A stretch of 64,000 nt of DNA from Pseudomonas sp. GD04019 (GCF_029837695.1 NZ_JAOEEA010000017.1:1-64000); one strand, 5' to 3'; shown: positions 1 through 8,945, numbered from the stretch's first letter. Notes: generated by a model not told the origin, from the letters alone. Numbers and translations are program-made.

Positions 1-72
1 CTGTCGCTCACTCTTTTCGCTGTACAGATATAGCTCAAAGGCTAGCAACTCCAAGCAGGAGCCTCTTTACAC

Positions 73-1161
73 TCACCGTTCTTGTGCTTGTAGTTGCCGC
101 CGATACTCGCCCGGTGTTCGCTTGGTCATCTCCCGAAACCAGCGGCTGAAGGAGGGCCCCTCCTTGAAATTGAGCCGCCGACTGATGGCGTCCACGGTCA
201 GGTCGTTGTCTTGCAGTAGCGTTTTGGCCAGCTCGATGCGGATGTCGTCTACCAGCTCCCGATAGCTGCTGCCAGCCTTCTGCAATTGCCGGTGCAGGTG
301 GCGGCTGCTGATGCCGAGCTCCTCTGCCAGGTGGTCGCGGGAAATGCTGCCCTCCATCAACAGTACCCGCAGGCGGGAGCGGATCTGACTGAGCAGCGAC
401 GGTGCGCTATCGCGCTCACTGAGCAGCAGGTGGGCATGCCGCTCCAGGGTCGCCTGCAGGCCGGGATTGGCACTGCGCAGGCGCAGGCTCATGACGGGCG
501 CCGGCACCACCAGCGCCGACTCCGGCTGATTGAAGCGCACGGGGCAGGCAAAGATGGACTCGTACTCTTTCAGCAGTTGCGGGTCCTCGGGGGCGGCATG
601 GCGGAAATGTACACGTAGCAGAAGGCCTTCCTTCTGCTCCCGGATCGAGTGGATATGGCGCAGCCACTGACCCAGCAGGAACTCGGTGGCGTGCCGTATG
701 AAGACTGGATCACGGGCGCTGCAGTCCCAGCAGCAGAGGACTACACCGGGCTCCTGGCGTAGGGTGGTGGTGCCCATATCGCTCACTAGCCGCTCATAAC
801 GAGCCTTGGCGGTGAACACCTCCTGCAAGGTGGCGCAGGTCTGGGCGAGATAGCCCAGCACGCCAAAGGCGGCGTCGCGCTCCGACTGGGAGGCGTGCAA
901 GCCCATCAGCGGATCGGGGAACAGCACCAGCGCCTGGCGCAGGATGGTCTCCAGCAGGCGGATCGGCACCCAGCCATTCGGGTCGGCCAGCAGGCTGTCC
1001 ATGTCCAGGTTCAGGGCCCGTCCGATGGCTTGCGCGTTGATGCCCCGGGCACGCAGGGTTTCCAGTACATCCAGCAGGATGCTGGCCAGGAAATAGCCCT
1101 CGGATTCGGCCTCACCGGACATGCCGCCTGCGGGATTCGTGCTGTGGACGGAGTGCTTCAT
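73..1161 (-). CDS. AraC-family transcriptional regulator
   Basis: A 362-residue regulator. The N-terminal ~190 residues resemble the arabinose-binding-like ligand domain of the OruR/ArgR type (PF12625), and the last ~95 residues carry the two helix-turn-helix units and end in the typical KRTPGEYRRQ signature. It is transcribed away from lipA with 270 bp between the two starts, so control of the lipase operon is a reasonable inference from position only; the ligand is unknown. The ATG at 1161 is taken as the start; an ATG 13 codons further in would drop an unstructured leader and is possible. Confidence 0.85.
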   Translation of the reverse strand: MKHSVHSTNPAGGMSGEAESEGYFLASILLDVLETLRARGINAQAIGRALNLDMDSLLADPNGWVPIRLLETILRQALVLFPDPLMGLHASQSERDAAFGVLGYLAQTCATLQEVFTAKARYERLVSDMGTTTLRQEPGVVLCCWDCSARDPVFIRHATEFLLGQWLRHIHSIREQKEGLLLRVHFRHAAPEDPQLLKEYESIFACPVRFNQPESALVVPAPVMSLRLRSANPGLQATLERHAHLLLSERDSAPSLLSQIRSRLRVLLMEGSISRDHLAEELGISSRHLHRQLQKAGSSYRELVDDIRIELAKTLLQDNDLTVDAISRRLNFKEGPSFSRWFREMTKRTPGEYRRQLQAQER

Positions 1162-1431
1162 GCTTCGACTCTAGCGGCCTGTCGGCCGTCTTTTTGTGAG
1201 CCCATTTGTAGCGTGGCGATCTGGCGAGTGCAACGCCGGACATGAGCCGGCGCCTCCACGCGGGCCGCATGTCCCATACCGACAGCTCCGATGTCCGCTT
1301 TCCTCATTTCCCCCTGATGGGGGCTCCGTATGCTTTACAGGCCTGCGGGCCAACAACAAGAACTGCCAAGAGGACGCCCTGCGCGCTCCTGCTGATCGGC
1401 GACCCAAAGAACAAGCATAACGAGGTCCCTC

Positions 1432-2355
1432 ATGAAGAAGCTTTCTGCTCCTTTGCTGCTGGCTGCTGCCGCGCTGGCCGCCGCCCCCGTACACGCTGCC
1501 TCCGACTACGCCAAGACCAAGTACCCCATCGTGCTCTCGCACGGACTCTTCGGCTTCGGCGAGATTGGCCCGGTCAACTACTGGCATGGCATTCCCGGCG
1601 ATCTGCAGGCCAACGGCGCCAAGGTCTTCACCACCGCCCAGACACCGGCGCAGAGCCATGATGTACGCGGCGAACAACTGCTGGCTCAGGTCAAGGAGAT
1701 CCAGGCCATCACTGGCGCCGCCAAGGTCAATCTGATCGGCCACAGCCAGGGCGGCATGACCATTCGCTACGTGGCCGGCGTAGCGCCGGAGCGCGTGGCC
1801 TCGGTGACCTCGGTGAGCACGCCGCACAAGGGCTCGCCAGTGGCGGACGCGGTGCAGGTCTTCTCCAATGTGGTCGGCCCGATCGGCACCGACATCCTTG
1901 CCTCCGTGGTGAATGCCGTCGCCTGGCTGATCGACCTGGGCGACGGCTCGACCAGCCAGCAGGATGCCCTGGCAGCCATGCAAAACCTGACTGCCGCCGG
2001 CGCTCTGGCCTACAACCAGCGCTTCCCGGGCGGTGTTCCCACAGCCTCCTGCGGTTCGGGCGCGGCCACGGCCAACGGCATCCGTTTCTACTCCTGGAGC
2101 GGTACGGGCCTCCTCACCAGCGGCCTGGACCCCTCCGACTGGTCGATGGCCACCACCTCTCTGCTGATCTCGGGGCCCAACGATGGCCTGGTGCCGCAGT
2201 GCTCCAGCCACCTGGGCACGGTGATTCGTGACAACTACAACATGAACCATCTGGACACGGTGAATCAGGTGCTCGGCCTGGTCAGCATCTTCGAGACCAA
2301 CCCCAAGACCACTTATCGCCAGCATGCCAACCGCCTGAAGCTGGCCGGGCTCTAA
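1432..2355 (+). CDS. lipA: secreted triacylglycerol lipase (family I)
   Basis: Extracellular ester hydrolase of the Pseudomonas family I lipases, 307 residues against ~311 in P. aeruginosa LipA. A Sec signal peptide occupies residues 1-23 (cleavage after VHA). The nucleophile elbow GHSQGG places Ser105; Asp251 (PNDGLV) and His260 (SSHLG) complete the triad. Cys207 and Cys257 are placed for the family disulfide, and LDPSDW plus NHLDTVNQ match the calcium-site region. The next gene is its dedicated foldase, so this is a lip operon; secretion by the type II system is expected from the family. The usual GHSHGG of P. aeruginosa is GHSQGG here. ATG preceded by a GAGG ribosome site. Confidence 0.95.
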   Translation: MKKLSAPLLLAAAALAAAPVHAASDYAKTKYPIVLSHGLFGFGEIGPVNYWHGIPGDLQANGAKVFTTAQTPAQSHDVRGEQLLAQVKEIQAITGAAKVNLIGHSQGGMTIRYVAGVAPERVASVTSVSTPHKGSPVADAVQVFSNVVGPIGTDILASVVNAVAWLIDLGDGSTSQQDALAAMQNLTAAGALAYNQRFPGGVPTASCGSGAATANGIRFYSWSGTGLLTSGLDPSDWSMATTSLLISGPNDGLVPQCSSHLGTVIRDNYNMNHLDTVNQVLGLVSIFETNPKTTYRQHANRLKLAGL

Positions 2356-2436
2356 GCACCCTCGCAGCAATGGTGGTACGCCAGGGCCGCGCGAGCCGGC
2401 CCTGGCTTATGCGCGCAGAGCAATAGTGGAGTCGAT

Positions 2437-3504
2437 ATGAATAAAACAGTGCTTATGCTGCTGGGCTGCTGCCTGCTGGTGGCAACGGCAACCGGGCTGC
2501 CGTGGTGGCTGCATGACGAAAGTAAAACCATGGAGGCAGTTGAAACCCCGGCCTTGCCATCCACATCAGAAGCGACGCTGGCGATGATGCCAGCCACCAC
2601 CAACACCCAAGCCGACATGGCCACCGGGCTGGAAGGCCTGCCACGGTCGCTGGCCGGAACCGAGGTGAACTGTGCGCTGGAGACCGATGCCGAGGGCCGG
2701 TTACGGATCACCATCGGGCTTCGCCATTGCTTCGACTATTTCCTCGCGGCGGTGGGCGAAGAAAGCATCGATACCCTGACGGCGCGCATTCGCGCACAGC
2801 TGCGCCATCGCCTGCAGGAGCCGGCGCTAGGTGAGGCGAAGGGAGTGCTGGAGGGTTATCTCGCCTACCTGCGCGGGGTGGCAGATATTGAAAAGGCTCA
2901 GGTACCAACATCAGGACAGATGGACCTGGAACGGGTTCGCCAGCAGATGGAGCAGGTACGCTCGCTGCGCACGCAATATCTTTCGCCAGAGGTAATCGCC
3001 GTATTCTTTGGCGACGACGATGCCTACGACCTCTTCGCCTTGGCACGGCTAGAGCTGCTGCAGAACAAGACACTGTCGCCCCAGGCCCGCGCCCAGCAGT
3101 TGAAAGAGCTGGAGCAGCAGCTGCCGGAAGATATCCAGGCCTCGCTCGAAGTGACCCATCAGTATCTGGACCTGCGAACTCTGACGGATGACTGGAAGCA
3201 ACGTGCCGGCTCGGCGGAAGAACTGCGCCAGATTCGTACAAGCCTGGTCGGAGAGGAAGCCACCGCACGGCTGGAAGCGTTGGACCAGGAAAACGCCGCC
3301 TGGGACAGACGGATGAACGCCTGGTATGCGCAGCGCGACGCAATCCTGAGCAACACCGGCCTGAGCCAGGAAGACCGCGAACGCCAGCTGGATGACCTGC
3401 GCGAGAGCCGCTTCAGCAACGAAGCCGAGCGCCTGCGTGCAGAAACACTGGAGCGCATCCACGACCAAGCGCAGCCGGTCTCCATGCGGCCTAGCGACTC
3501 CTAG
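2437..3504 (+). CDS. lifO: lipase-specific foldase (lipase chaperone)
   Basis: Membrane-anchored steric chaperone that folds the upstream lipase in the periplasm. 355 residues. A single N-terminal membrane segment (about 5-20) is followed by a Thr/Pro/Ala-rich flexible linker (about 30-65), then the mini-domain with the diagnostic RHCFDYFLAA at 96-105, matching the RxxFDY(F/C)L(S/T)A foldase motif, and a long helical, charged C-terminal half. It begins 81 bp after lipA on the same strand, the normal operon arrangement. The ATG at 2437 has a GGAG ribosome site (nt 2427-2430) close upstream. Confidence 0.95.
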   Translation: MNKTVLMLLGCCLLVATATGLPWWLHDESKTMEAVETPALPSTSEATLAMMPATTNTQADMATGLEGLPRSLAGTEVNCALETDAEGRLRITIGLRHCFDYFLAAVGEESIDTLTARIRAQLRHRLQEPALGEAKGVLEGYLAYLRGVADIEKAQVPTSGQMDLERVRQQMEQVRSLRTQYLSPEVIAVFFGDDDAYDLFALARLELLQNKTLSPQARAQQLKELEQQLPEDIQASLEVTHQYLDLRTLTDDWKQRAGSAEELRQIRTSLVGEEATARLEALDQENAAWDRRMNAWYAQRDAILSNTGLSQEDRERQLDDLRESRFSNEAERLRAETLERIHDQAQPVSMRPSDS

Positions 3505-3699
3505 CCAAAGGGCCTCTCAACATCACTGGCGGCAGTTGCTCGGCACTGCTGCGCCCGTGTTTGAGCCAGGGCCTTGCGCAGCCACCCGGCTGCGGGCCGA
3601 TCCTTTGCGCCCACCCATCACGTCATAGCCGTGAATCTTGTACTGCCCGCTTCCGCACAGGCTAAGCTCCCTCCTCCCTACCTGATCGGGATACCGACC

Positions 3700-4098
3700 A
3701 TGTTCTCCCACGTCTTCCTCGGCATCGGCGACTTCGAGCGGGCCCTGGCGTTCTATCGGCCACTGATGAGCGCGCTGGGCCATGAGCTGCGCTTCAGCGA
3801 TGCATCGCGGCCTTGGGCCGGCTGGCAGCCGATGCAGGCCGAGCCGCGGCCGTTGTTTCTGATCGGCAGACCCTATGACGGGCAACCGCATGCAGGCGGC
3901 AACGGGCAGATGGTGGCCTTCGCGGCATCCAGCCGAGCCGTGGTCGACAGTACCTACGCCGTCGCTCTGGCCCATGGCGGCCAGGGCGAGGGCAAGCCAG
4001 GGTTGCGCCCCGAGTACCATGAGCACTACTACGGCGCCTATTTCCGCGACCCGGACGGCAACAAGCTGTGCGTGGTCTGCCACGACGCACAGGACTGA
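3700..4098 (+). CDS. VOC-family (glyoxalase/bleomycin-resistance-like) protein
   Basis: A 132-residue single-module vicinal-oxygen-chelate protein. It opens with FSHVFLGIGDFERALAFY, the first beta-alpha unit of the fold, and ends with YFRDPDGNKLCVVCH, the conserved second-half strand containing the DPDGN turn. Such proteins are often metal-dependent lyases, dioxygenases or binding proteins; the substrate cannot be read from sequence. The ATG at 3700 is chosen because the fold starts there; an upstream in-frame start at 3574 would add 42 residues with no family similarity. First gene of a same-strand run to 6482. Confidence 0.85.
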   Translation: MFSHVFLGIGDFERALAFYRPLMSALGHELRFSDASRPWAGWQPMQAEPRPLFLIGRPYDGQPHAGGNGQMVAFAASSRAVVDSTYAVALAHGGQGEGKPGLRPEYHEHYYGAYFRDPDGNKLCVVCHDAQD

Positions 4099-4101
4099 GC
4101 C

Positions 4102-4533
4102 ATGGACATTCTCTGGTCCGACTCGCTCGACGGCCTCGACTGGGACGAGCTCTCTGCCCTGTACCTGGCCGCGCCGCTGGGCAACAAGAGCCCGGATTGG
4201 CTGCGCACCGCCTTCGGCAACAGCCTGTTGCGCTGCCTGGCGTATGTCGACGGCCGGCTGGTAGGTGCCGGCCGCGCGCTGGCCGATGGCGTCGATTGCT
4301 CCTACATTTGCGACGTTGCCGTGCTGCCCGAGCATCAGGGCAGCGGCCTCGGCCGCGAGATCGTGACACGGCTGGTGGCGGCCTCGCGCGGGCATCGCAA
4401 GATCATTCTCTATGCGGTGCCGGGCAAGGAGGGTTTCTATCGTCGCCTCGGCTTCCGCCGCATGAGCACAGCCATGGCGATTTTCGAGAACCCGGCGCAG
4501 GCGCTACGCCAGGACTACATCAGCGAAACCTAA
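4102..4533 (+). CDS. GNAT-family N-acetyltransferase
   Basis: 143 residues covering a whole GNAT fold. The central strand-turn VAVLPEHQGSGLGREIV carries the acetyl-CoA pyrophosphate-binding Q/RxxGxG/A signature (QGSGLG), and the GFYRRLGFRR segment is the usual C-terminal motif. Acyl acceptor unknown. It starts 3 bp after the stop of the VOC gene, so the two are probably cotranscribed and translationally linked. Confidence 0.88.
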   Translation: MDILWSDSLDGLDWDELSALYLAAPLGNKSPDWLRTAFGNSLLRCLAYVDGRLVGAGRALADGVDCSYICDVAVLPEHQGSGLGREIVTRLVAASRGHRKIILYAVPGKEGFYRRLGFRRMSTAMAIFENPAQALRQDYISET

Positions 4534-4555
4534 GCCAGTTCAGCGAGGGATTCAC

Positions 4556-4972
4556 ATGTACAACGGAAGTTGCCTGTGCGGAGCGGTTCACTACGAGATT
4601 CGCGGCGAGCTCGGCGCGGGGTTCTTCTGTCACTGCTCGCGCTGCCGCAAGGCTAGCGGCTCGGCCTTCGCCTCCAACGTGCTGGTGGCCACCACGGATT
4701 TCGTCGTCACCACCGGCGCGGATGCGCTGAAAGACTTCTGCACCGCCGAGGGCAGCCACCGGGTGTTCTGCAGCCACTGCGGCTCGCCCATCTACAGCCG
4801 CCGCGAGCAGATGCCGGAGATCGTAAGAGTGCGCATGGGCAGCCTCGATACCCCGGTCGAACAGGGCCCCGGTGCGCATATCTTCGTCGCGTCCAAGGCG
4901 CCGTGGCTGGAGATCTGCGACCAGCTCCCGCAGTACCCGGAGCGTCCGCCGGTGGCCCCGGCCAAGCCCTGA
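4556..4972 (+). CDS. GFA-family zinc protein
   Basis: 138 residues of the glutathione-dependent formaldehyde-activating enzyme (GFA, Mss4-like) family. The zinc-binding cysteines are visible as SCLCG near the N terminus, CHCSRCRKASGSAF in the first third and FCSHCGSPIYSR in the middle. The domain holds structural and substrate-site zinc; many members have no proven formaldehyde chemistry, so only the family call is safe. It lies 22 bp after the GNAT gene; a GAGGG ribosome site precedes the ATG. A second GFA protein occurs at 55469. Confidence 0.88.
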   Translation: MYNGSCLCGAVHYEIRGELGAGFFCHCSRCRKASGSAFASNVLVATTDFVVTTGADALKDFCTAEGSHRVFCSHCGSPIYSRREQMPEIVRVRMGSLDTPVEQGPGAHIFVASKAPWLEICDQLPQYPERPPVAPAKP

Positions 4973-4982
4973 GGATCGCCCC

Positions 4983-5261
4983 ATGCTCTGCGACCACCTG
5001 CGCCCAGTGGAACTGGCCCTGCTGCACAGCGGCGCCGAGGAGACGTTTCGCGGCCAGGCCTGGTCGGAGAACTGCCGCGAGTGGGTGTACTTCGATGTGC
5101 GCCTGGACCTGAGCGCGCTGCAACGGCGCTTCGCCCTGCCCGCCTGCGTGCAGCCCCACGAGAACGCCGACCCGCGCTCGGGCCAGGAACGTGGCCTGGT
5201 CTGCACGCAATGCCACGACGCTGTAATGGGATTGTTTGCAGGCGGCAAGGTGTTCCGATGA
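4983..5261 (+). CDS. small conserved hypothetical protein with CTQCH motif
   Basis: 92 residues, no domain I can name. It is rich in Trp/Glu/Arg and ends with VCTQCHDAVMGLFAGGKVFR, where the CxxCH string looks like a haem-c or metal motif but lacks a signal peptide, so cytochrome c is unlikely. A further Cys occurs near residue 31 (ENCREW) and another in the middle (PACVQ). It begins 10 bp after the GFA gene behind TGAGGATC, giving a good ribosome site and suggesting a shared transcript. I recall similar short proteins in other pseudomonads but not a function. Confidence 0.65.
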   Translation: MLCDHLRPVELALLHSGAEETFRGQAWSENCREWVYFDVRLDLSALQRRFALPACVQPHENADPRSGQERGLVCTQCHDAVMGLFAGGKVFR

Positions 5262-5331
5262 AGGCCATGACCAGTGCGCGCGGTACTTCGAGCAGCTCCG
5301 CCCAGCCGGCCACCCCAGCGAGTGCCGAGCC

Positions 5332-5742
5332 ATGACCGAACTGCTGATCAATCTGGACGTACCGGACCTGGAGCAGGCCTTGGCCTTCTATGAACAGGCC
5401 GCCGGCCTGCGCCTGCGCCGCTATCTGTTCGACGGCAGCGTGGCCGAACTGGAGGGCGCGCCGGTGCCGGTCTACCTGCTGCACAAGGCGCCCGGCAGCA
5501 CTCCGGTCGCCAATAGCGCGCTGCGCCGCGACTACGCCCCACACTGGACGCCGCTGCACCTGGACCTGGTGGTCGCCGATCTGGATAGCGCGCTGGCCCG
5601 CGCCCTGGCCGCCGGCGCTCGCCTGGAACGCGGCCCGACGGACGAGAGCTGGGGTCGCCTGGCCGGCCTGCGCGATCCGTTCGGCCATGGCCTGTGCCTG
5701 CTGCAGTGGCGGGGCCGTGGCTACGATGAGGTGGCCGACTGA
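5332..5742 (+). CDS. VOC-family (glyoxalase-like) protein
   Basis: 136 residues, a second vicinal-oxygen-chelate protein. ELLINLDVPDLEQALAFYEQ is the first beta-alpha unit and LRDPFGHGLCLLQW the closing strand with the DPFGHG turn typical of family members. Substrate unknown. The ATG at 5332 is used because the fold begins there; the upstream in-frame extension to 5236 overlaps the previous gene and is not conserved in character. It follows the small CTQCH protein by 70 bp on the same strand. Confidence 0.82.
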   Translation: MTELLINLDVPDLEQALAFYEQAAGLRLRRYLFDGSVAELEGAPVPVYLLHKAPGSTPVANSALRRDYAPHWTPLHLDLVVADLDSALARALAAGARLERGPTDESWGRLAGLRDPFGHGLCLLQWRGRGYDEVAD

Positions 5743-5789
5743 GGCGGGCGCTCGCTACCATGCACGGGTTTCCCGCCACGCGTGCCGCC

Positions 5790-6482
5790 ATGTCTCACTC
5801 CGTCAGCCCCATAGGTTTCCTGCGCTCCTGCTTCAAGGAGAAGTTCGCCATTCCCCGTCAGCCGCAATTGGCCCCGGCCGCTCGCGGCGTGCTGGAGCTG
5901 GTGGCGCCGTTCGATCGCGCCGAAGCGGTCGAGGGGCTGGAGCAGGTCAGCCATGTATGGCTGCTGTTCCTCTTCCACCAGGCCCTGGAGGACAAGCCGC
6001 GGCTCAAGGTGCGCCCGCCGCGCCTGGGCGGCAATGCCTCTATGGGTGTGTTCGCCACCCGCGCCACGCACCGCCCCAACGGCATCGGCCAATCGGTGGT
6101 GAAGCTGGAGAAGGTCGAGCCGGGGCGGCTGTGGCTGTCCGGCATCGACCTGCTGGACGGCACGCCGGTGCTGGATATCAAACCCTATGTGCCCTATGCC
6201 GACGGCGTGCCCGGCGCGTTCAACCGCATCGCCGACGCGCCGCCGACACCGATCGACCTGGCCTGGAGTGACGAGGCCCTGCAACAGGCACGGCAGCATG
6301 CGCTACGCCTGGGCGAACCGCTGGTCGAGCTGATCGAGCAATGCCTGGCCCAGGACCCGCGCCCCGCCTACCAGGTGCCGGAGCCCGAGCGACGCTACGG
6401 CGTGCTGCTGTGGGATGTGCAGGTGCGCTGGCACTATCCCGCGCCGGGACGCATCTGCGTGCTGGAAGTGGCGTCGGGCTGA
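5790..6482 (+). CDS. trmO: tRNA (t6A37) N6-methyltransferase TrmO
   Basis: 230 residues matching TrmO/TsaA (YaeB), the SAM-dependent enzyme that methylates threonylcarbamoyladenosine-37 in tRNA-Thr. N-terminal PIGFLRSCFKEKFAIPRQPQ is the conserved opening, and TRATHRPNGIGQSVVKLEKV plus GTPVLDIKPYVPYAD are the central SAM-binding and dimer motifs; the C-terminal extension is the usual TsaA tail (RYGVLLWDVQVRW). Start taken at 5790 (MSHSVSPIGF); an upstream ATG at 5760 adds ten residues. It ends before a bidirectional hairpin shared with fpr. Confidence 0.92.
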   Translation: MSHSVSPIGFLRSCFKEKFAIPRQPQLAPAARGVLELVAPFDRAEAVEGLEQVSHVWLLFLFHQALEDKPRLKVRPPRLGGNASMGVFATRATHRPNGIGQSVVKLEKVEPGRLWLSGIDLLDGTPVLDIKPYVPYADGVPGAFNRIADAPPTPIDLAWSDEALQQARQHALRLGEPLVELIEQCLAQDPRPAYQVPEPERRYGVLLWDVQVRWHYPAPGRICVLEVASG

Positions 6483-6546
6483 TCGCACACCCTGCCCCGG
6501 ATTGCATCAAGCTACGCCGGCCGAGTCCACGGCCCGCCAGAAACGA

Positions 6547-6571
6547 CAAACCCGCCGATGGGCGGGTTTGT
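6547..6571. terminator. bidirectional terminator between trmO and fpr
   Basis: A ten-base-pair stem CAAACCCGCC/GGCGGGTTTG with a four-base loop, followed by T-rich bases on the plus side (TGTTGT) and preceded by AAACGA. It sits between two convergent genes. Confidence 0.7.
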
Positions 6572-6588
6572 GTTGTAGCGATGGGCGC

Positions 6589-7368
6589 TCACTTCTCGAC
6601 GAAGGCACGCTCGATCAGGTAGTCGCCCGGCTCGCGCATGCGCGGGGAGATCTTCAGGCCGAAGCTGTCGAGCACCGCGCTGGTCTCGTCGAGCATGCTC
6701 GGGCTGCCGCAGATCATCGCGCGGTCGTCCTGCGGGTTGATCGGCGGCAGGCCGATGTCTTCGAACAGCTTGCCGCTGCGCATCAGGTCGGTCAGGCGGC
6801 CCTGGTTCTCGAACGGCTCGCGGGTCACGGTCGGGTAGTAGATCAGCTTGTTCTTCAGGGCGTCGCCGAAGAACTCGTTCTTCGGCAGGTGCTCGGTGAT
6901 GAACTCGCGGTAGGCGACTTCGTTCACGTAGCGCACGCCGTGGACCAGGATGACCTTCTCGAAGCGCTCGTAGGTTTCCGGGTCCTGGATCACGCTCATG
7001 AACGGCGCCAGGCCGGTGCCGGTGCTGAGCAGGTACAGGTGCTTGCCGGGGTTGAGGTCATCGAGCACCAGCGTGCCGGTGGGCTTCTTGCTGATGATGA
7101 TCTCGTCGCCTTCCTTGAGATGCTGCAGCTGGGAGGTCAGCGGACCGTCCGGCACCTTGATGCTGAAGAACTCCAGGTGCTCTTCCCAGTTCGGGCTGGC
7201 GATGGAATATGCGCGCATCAGCGGGCGACCGTTGGGCTGCTGCAGGCCGATCATGACGAACTGGCCGTTCTCGAAGCGCAGGCCCGGGTCGCGGGTGCAC
7301 TTGAAGCTGAACAGGGTGTCGTTCCAGTGGTGCACACTGACGACGCGTTCCGAGTTCATGTTGCTCAT
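6589..7368 (-). CDS. fpr: ferredoxin/flavodoxin-NADP+ reductase
   Basis: FAD enzyme passing electrons between NADPH and ferredoxin or flavodoxin; in pseudomonads it is part of the oxidative stress and iron response. 259 residues, the normal length. RAYSIASPNWEE is the FAD-binding RxYS motif, STGTGLAPFMSVI the NADP pyrophosphate loop, MICGSPSM the third motif, and the chain ends in the subclass-specific YLIERAFVEK. The start at 7368 (MSNMNSERVV) matches the family; 5 extra upstream codons are possible. It is divergent from finR, its expected regulator. Confidence 0.95.
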   Translation of the reverse strand: MSNMNSERVVSVHHWNDTLFSFKCTRDPGLRFENGQFVMIGLQQPNGRPLMRAYSIASPNWEEHLEFFSIKVPDGPLTSQLQHLKEGDEIIISKKPTGTLVLDDLNPGKHLYLLSTGTGLAPFMSVIQDPETYERFEKVILVHGVRYVNEVAYREFITEHLPKNEFFGDALKNKLIYYPTVTREPFENQGRLTDLMRSGKLFEDIGLPPINPQDDRAMICGSPSMLDETSAVLDSFGLKISPRMREPGDYLIERAFVEK

Positions 7369-7504
7369 GCGGGGTGTCCTCAAAAGTCTCGGTTTTCAGA
7401 TTGCCGGAAAACACCCTCGACCTCTTTGCGTCAGGTCAATGTCGGGTGATTACGCACACAATCGTCTGCCGGGGCCGGCAGCGTTGCGCGCCATTCTAGT
7501 GAGC

Positions 7505-7560
7505 GCCACAATATCTGTTAAGCGAATTATCAAGATATCGATTATTGGTTATATAGATAT
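7505..7560. promoter_or_regulatory. AT-rich finR/fpr control region
   Basis: A markedly A/T-rich stretch inside a GC-rich chromosome, between the divergent starts of fpr (7368) and finR (7559). It has ATATC at 7511-7515 and 7535-7539 and the inverse GATAT at 7556-7560 over the finR start codon, giving LysR-type dyad spacing. Binding of FinR here is inference; no -10/-35 pair is unambiguous. Confidence 0.35.
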
Positions 7561-8485
7561 GCGATTTACTCTCAGGCAATTGGAAGTCTTCGTCGCCGTG
7601 GCCAAGCAGGAAAGCGTGTCGCGCGCGGCGGAATCCCTGGCTCTTTCCCAGTCCGCCGCCAGCACCTCGCTCAGCGAACTGGAGCGGCAGTCCGACTGCC
7701 AGCTGTTCGACCGGGCCGGCAAGCGCCTGTCGCTCAACGCCCTGGGGCGCCAGCTGCTGCCGCAGGCGGTGGCGCTGCTCGACCAGGCCAAGGAGATCGA
7801 GCGCCTGCTCAGCGGCAAGACCGGCTTCGGCCTGCTGGAGCTGGGAGCCACCCTCACCGTGGGCAACTACCTGGCCACCCTGCTGATCGGCAACTTCATG
7901 CAGCGCCATCCGGAATGCCGCCTCAAGCTGCACGTGCAGAACACCGCCAACGTGGTGCAGCGGGTGGCTCACTATGAGTTGGATCTGGGTCTGATCGAAG
8001 GCGATTGCCAGCACCCGGACATCGAGGTGCAGCCCTGGGTCGAGGACGAGCTGGTGGTGTTCTGCGCCCCGCGCCACCCGCTGGCCGAGCGCGGCGCGGC
8101 GACCCTGGAGGAGCTGAGCCGCGAGGCCTGGATTCTGCGAGAACAGGGCTCCGGCACCCGGCTGACCTTCGACCAGGCCATGCGCCATCACCCGGCGCAG
8201 CTGAATATTCGTCTGGAGCTGGAGCATACCGAGGCGATCAAGCGCGCCGTGGAGTCCGGTCTGGGCATCGGCTGCATCTCGCGCCTGGCCCTGCGCGACG
8301 CCTTTCGCCGCGGCAGCCTGGTGCCGGTGGAAACCCCGGAGCTGGACCTCACCCGCCAGTTCTACTTCATCTGGCATCGCCAGAAGTACCAGACCGCGGC
8401 GATGCGCGAGTTTCTCGAACTGTGCCGGGAGATGACCGCGGGCATTCGCCGCAGCGACGAGATAGTGCTGCAGCCGATCGCCTGA
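7559..8485 (+). CDS. finR: LysR-family regulator FinR-like
   Basis: 308 residues. The N-terminal winged helix starts MRFTLRQLEVFVAVAKQESV and runs to about residue 60, followed by a LysR substrate domain with the usual LELGATLTVGNYL opening. In Pseudomonas putida FinR is the LysR regulator encoded divergently from fpr and needed for its superoxide induction; the same gene pairing here is the basis for the name. The ATG at 7559 follows an A/T-rich leader; longer in-frame upstream starts run into fpr regulatory DNA and are rejected. Confidence 0.78.
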   Translation: MRFTLRQLEVFVAVAKQESVSRAAESLALSQSAASTSLSELERQSDCQLFDRAGKRLSLNALGRQLLPQAVALLDQAKEIERLLSGKTGFGLLELGATLTVGNYLATLLIGNFMQRHPECRLKLHVQNTANVVQRVAHYELDLGLIEGDCQHPDIEVQPWVEDELVVFCAPRHPLAERGAATLEELSREAWILREQGSGTRLTFDQAMRHHPAQLNIRLELEHTEAIKRAVESGLGIGCISRLALRDAFRRGSLVPVETPELDLTRQFYFIWHRQKYQTAAMREFLELCREMTAGIRRSDEIVLQPIA

Positions 8486-8525
8486 GCGGAGGCCCAGGCG
8501 ATCAGTCAGATAGAGAGCGAGTCAG

Positions 8526-8885
8526 TCAGGCCGAGGCGGCCAGGGGATGAAAGCTGAAGTAGCTGCGCAGGGCATCGACCATCTCGACGTACTCGGCCGG
8601 CGGCGCGACCAGCGAGAAGCCCGAATCGTAGGTGCCGGGCGTGACGTCCTCGCGGCTCCACTGGCAGCAGGCGGCGAAGTCGATGTTGTGCACACGGCCA
8701 TCGCGGCCGGGAATCTTCAGGCGCATGTCGAAGCGCGCGTTGACCAGCATGGGGTACTGGCTGATCAGCATCAGGCCATCCAGCGAGACATTGCCGATGT
8801 AGCCCATGGGTTTGTCGGTGATGCGGTTGAACACCTTCAAGTAGTACGGCAGCTGATGGCGTTCGATGTGGCGCTGAATGTGCAT
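8526..8885 (-). CDS. PilZ-domain protein
   Basis: 119 residues, essentially one PilZ domain. The cyclic-di-GMP signature is visible: an Arg-containing N-terminal segment (RHIERHQLPYYL) in the place of RxxxR, and GNVSLDGLML in the place of (D/N)xSxxG. Likely a small c-di-GMP receptor; partner unknown. Start chosen at the ATG 8885 (MHIQRHIERH); a TTG three codons upstream is possible. Two diguanylate cyclases in this window (13299, 56643) could supply the ligand. Confidence 0.82.
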   Translation of the reverse strand: MHIQRHIERHQLPYYLKVFNRITDKPMGYIGNVSLDGLMLISQYPMLVNARFDMRLKIPGRDGRVHNIDFAACCQWSREDVTPGTYDSGFSLVAPPAEYVEMVDALRSYFSFHPLAASA

Positions 8886-8945
8886 GGTGGCCAATCGCTA
8901 TGGATGGAGTTCGAGTATGGCTGCTGCGCTGGTGCTCGACCAGAC

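Noticed and set aside
4983..5261. CTQCH as a cytochrome c haem site
   Set aside because: No signal peptide for periplasmic haem attachment; the protein is small and cytosolic by sequence.
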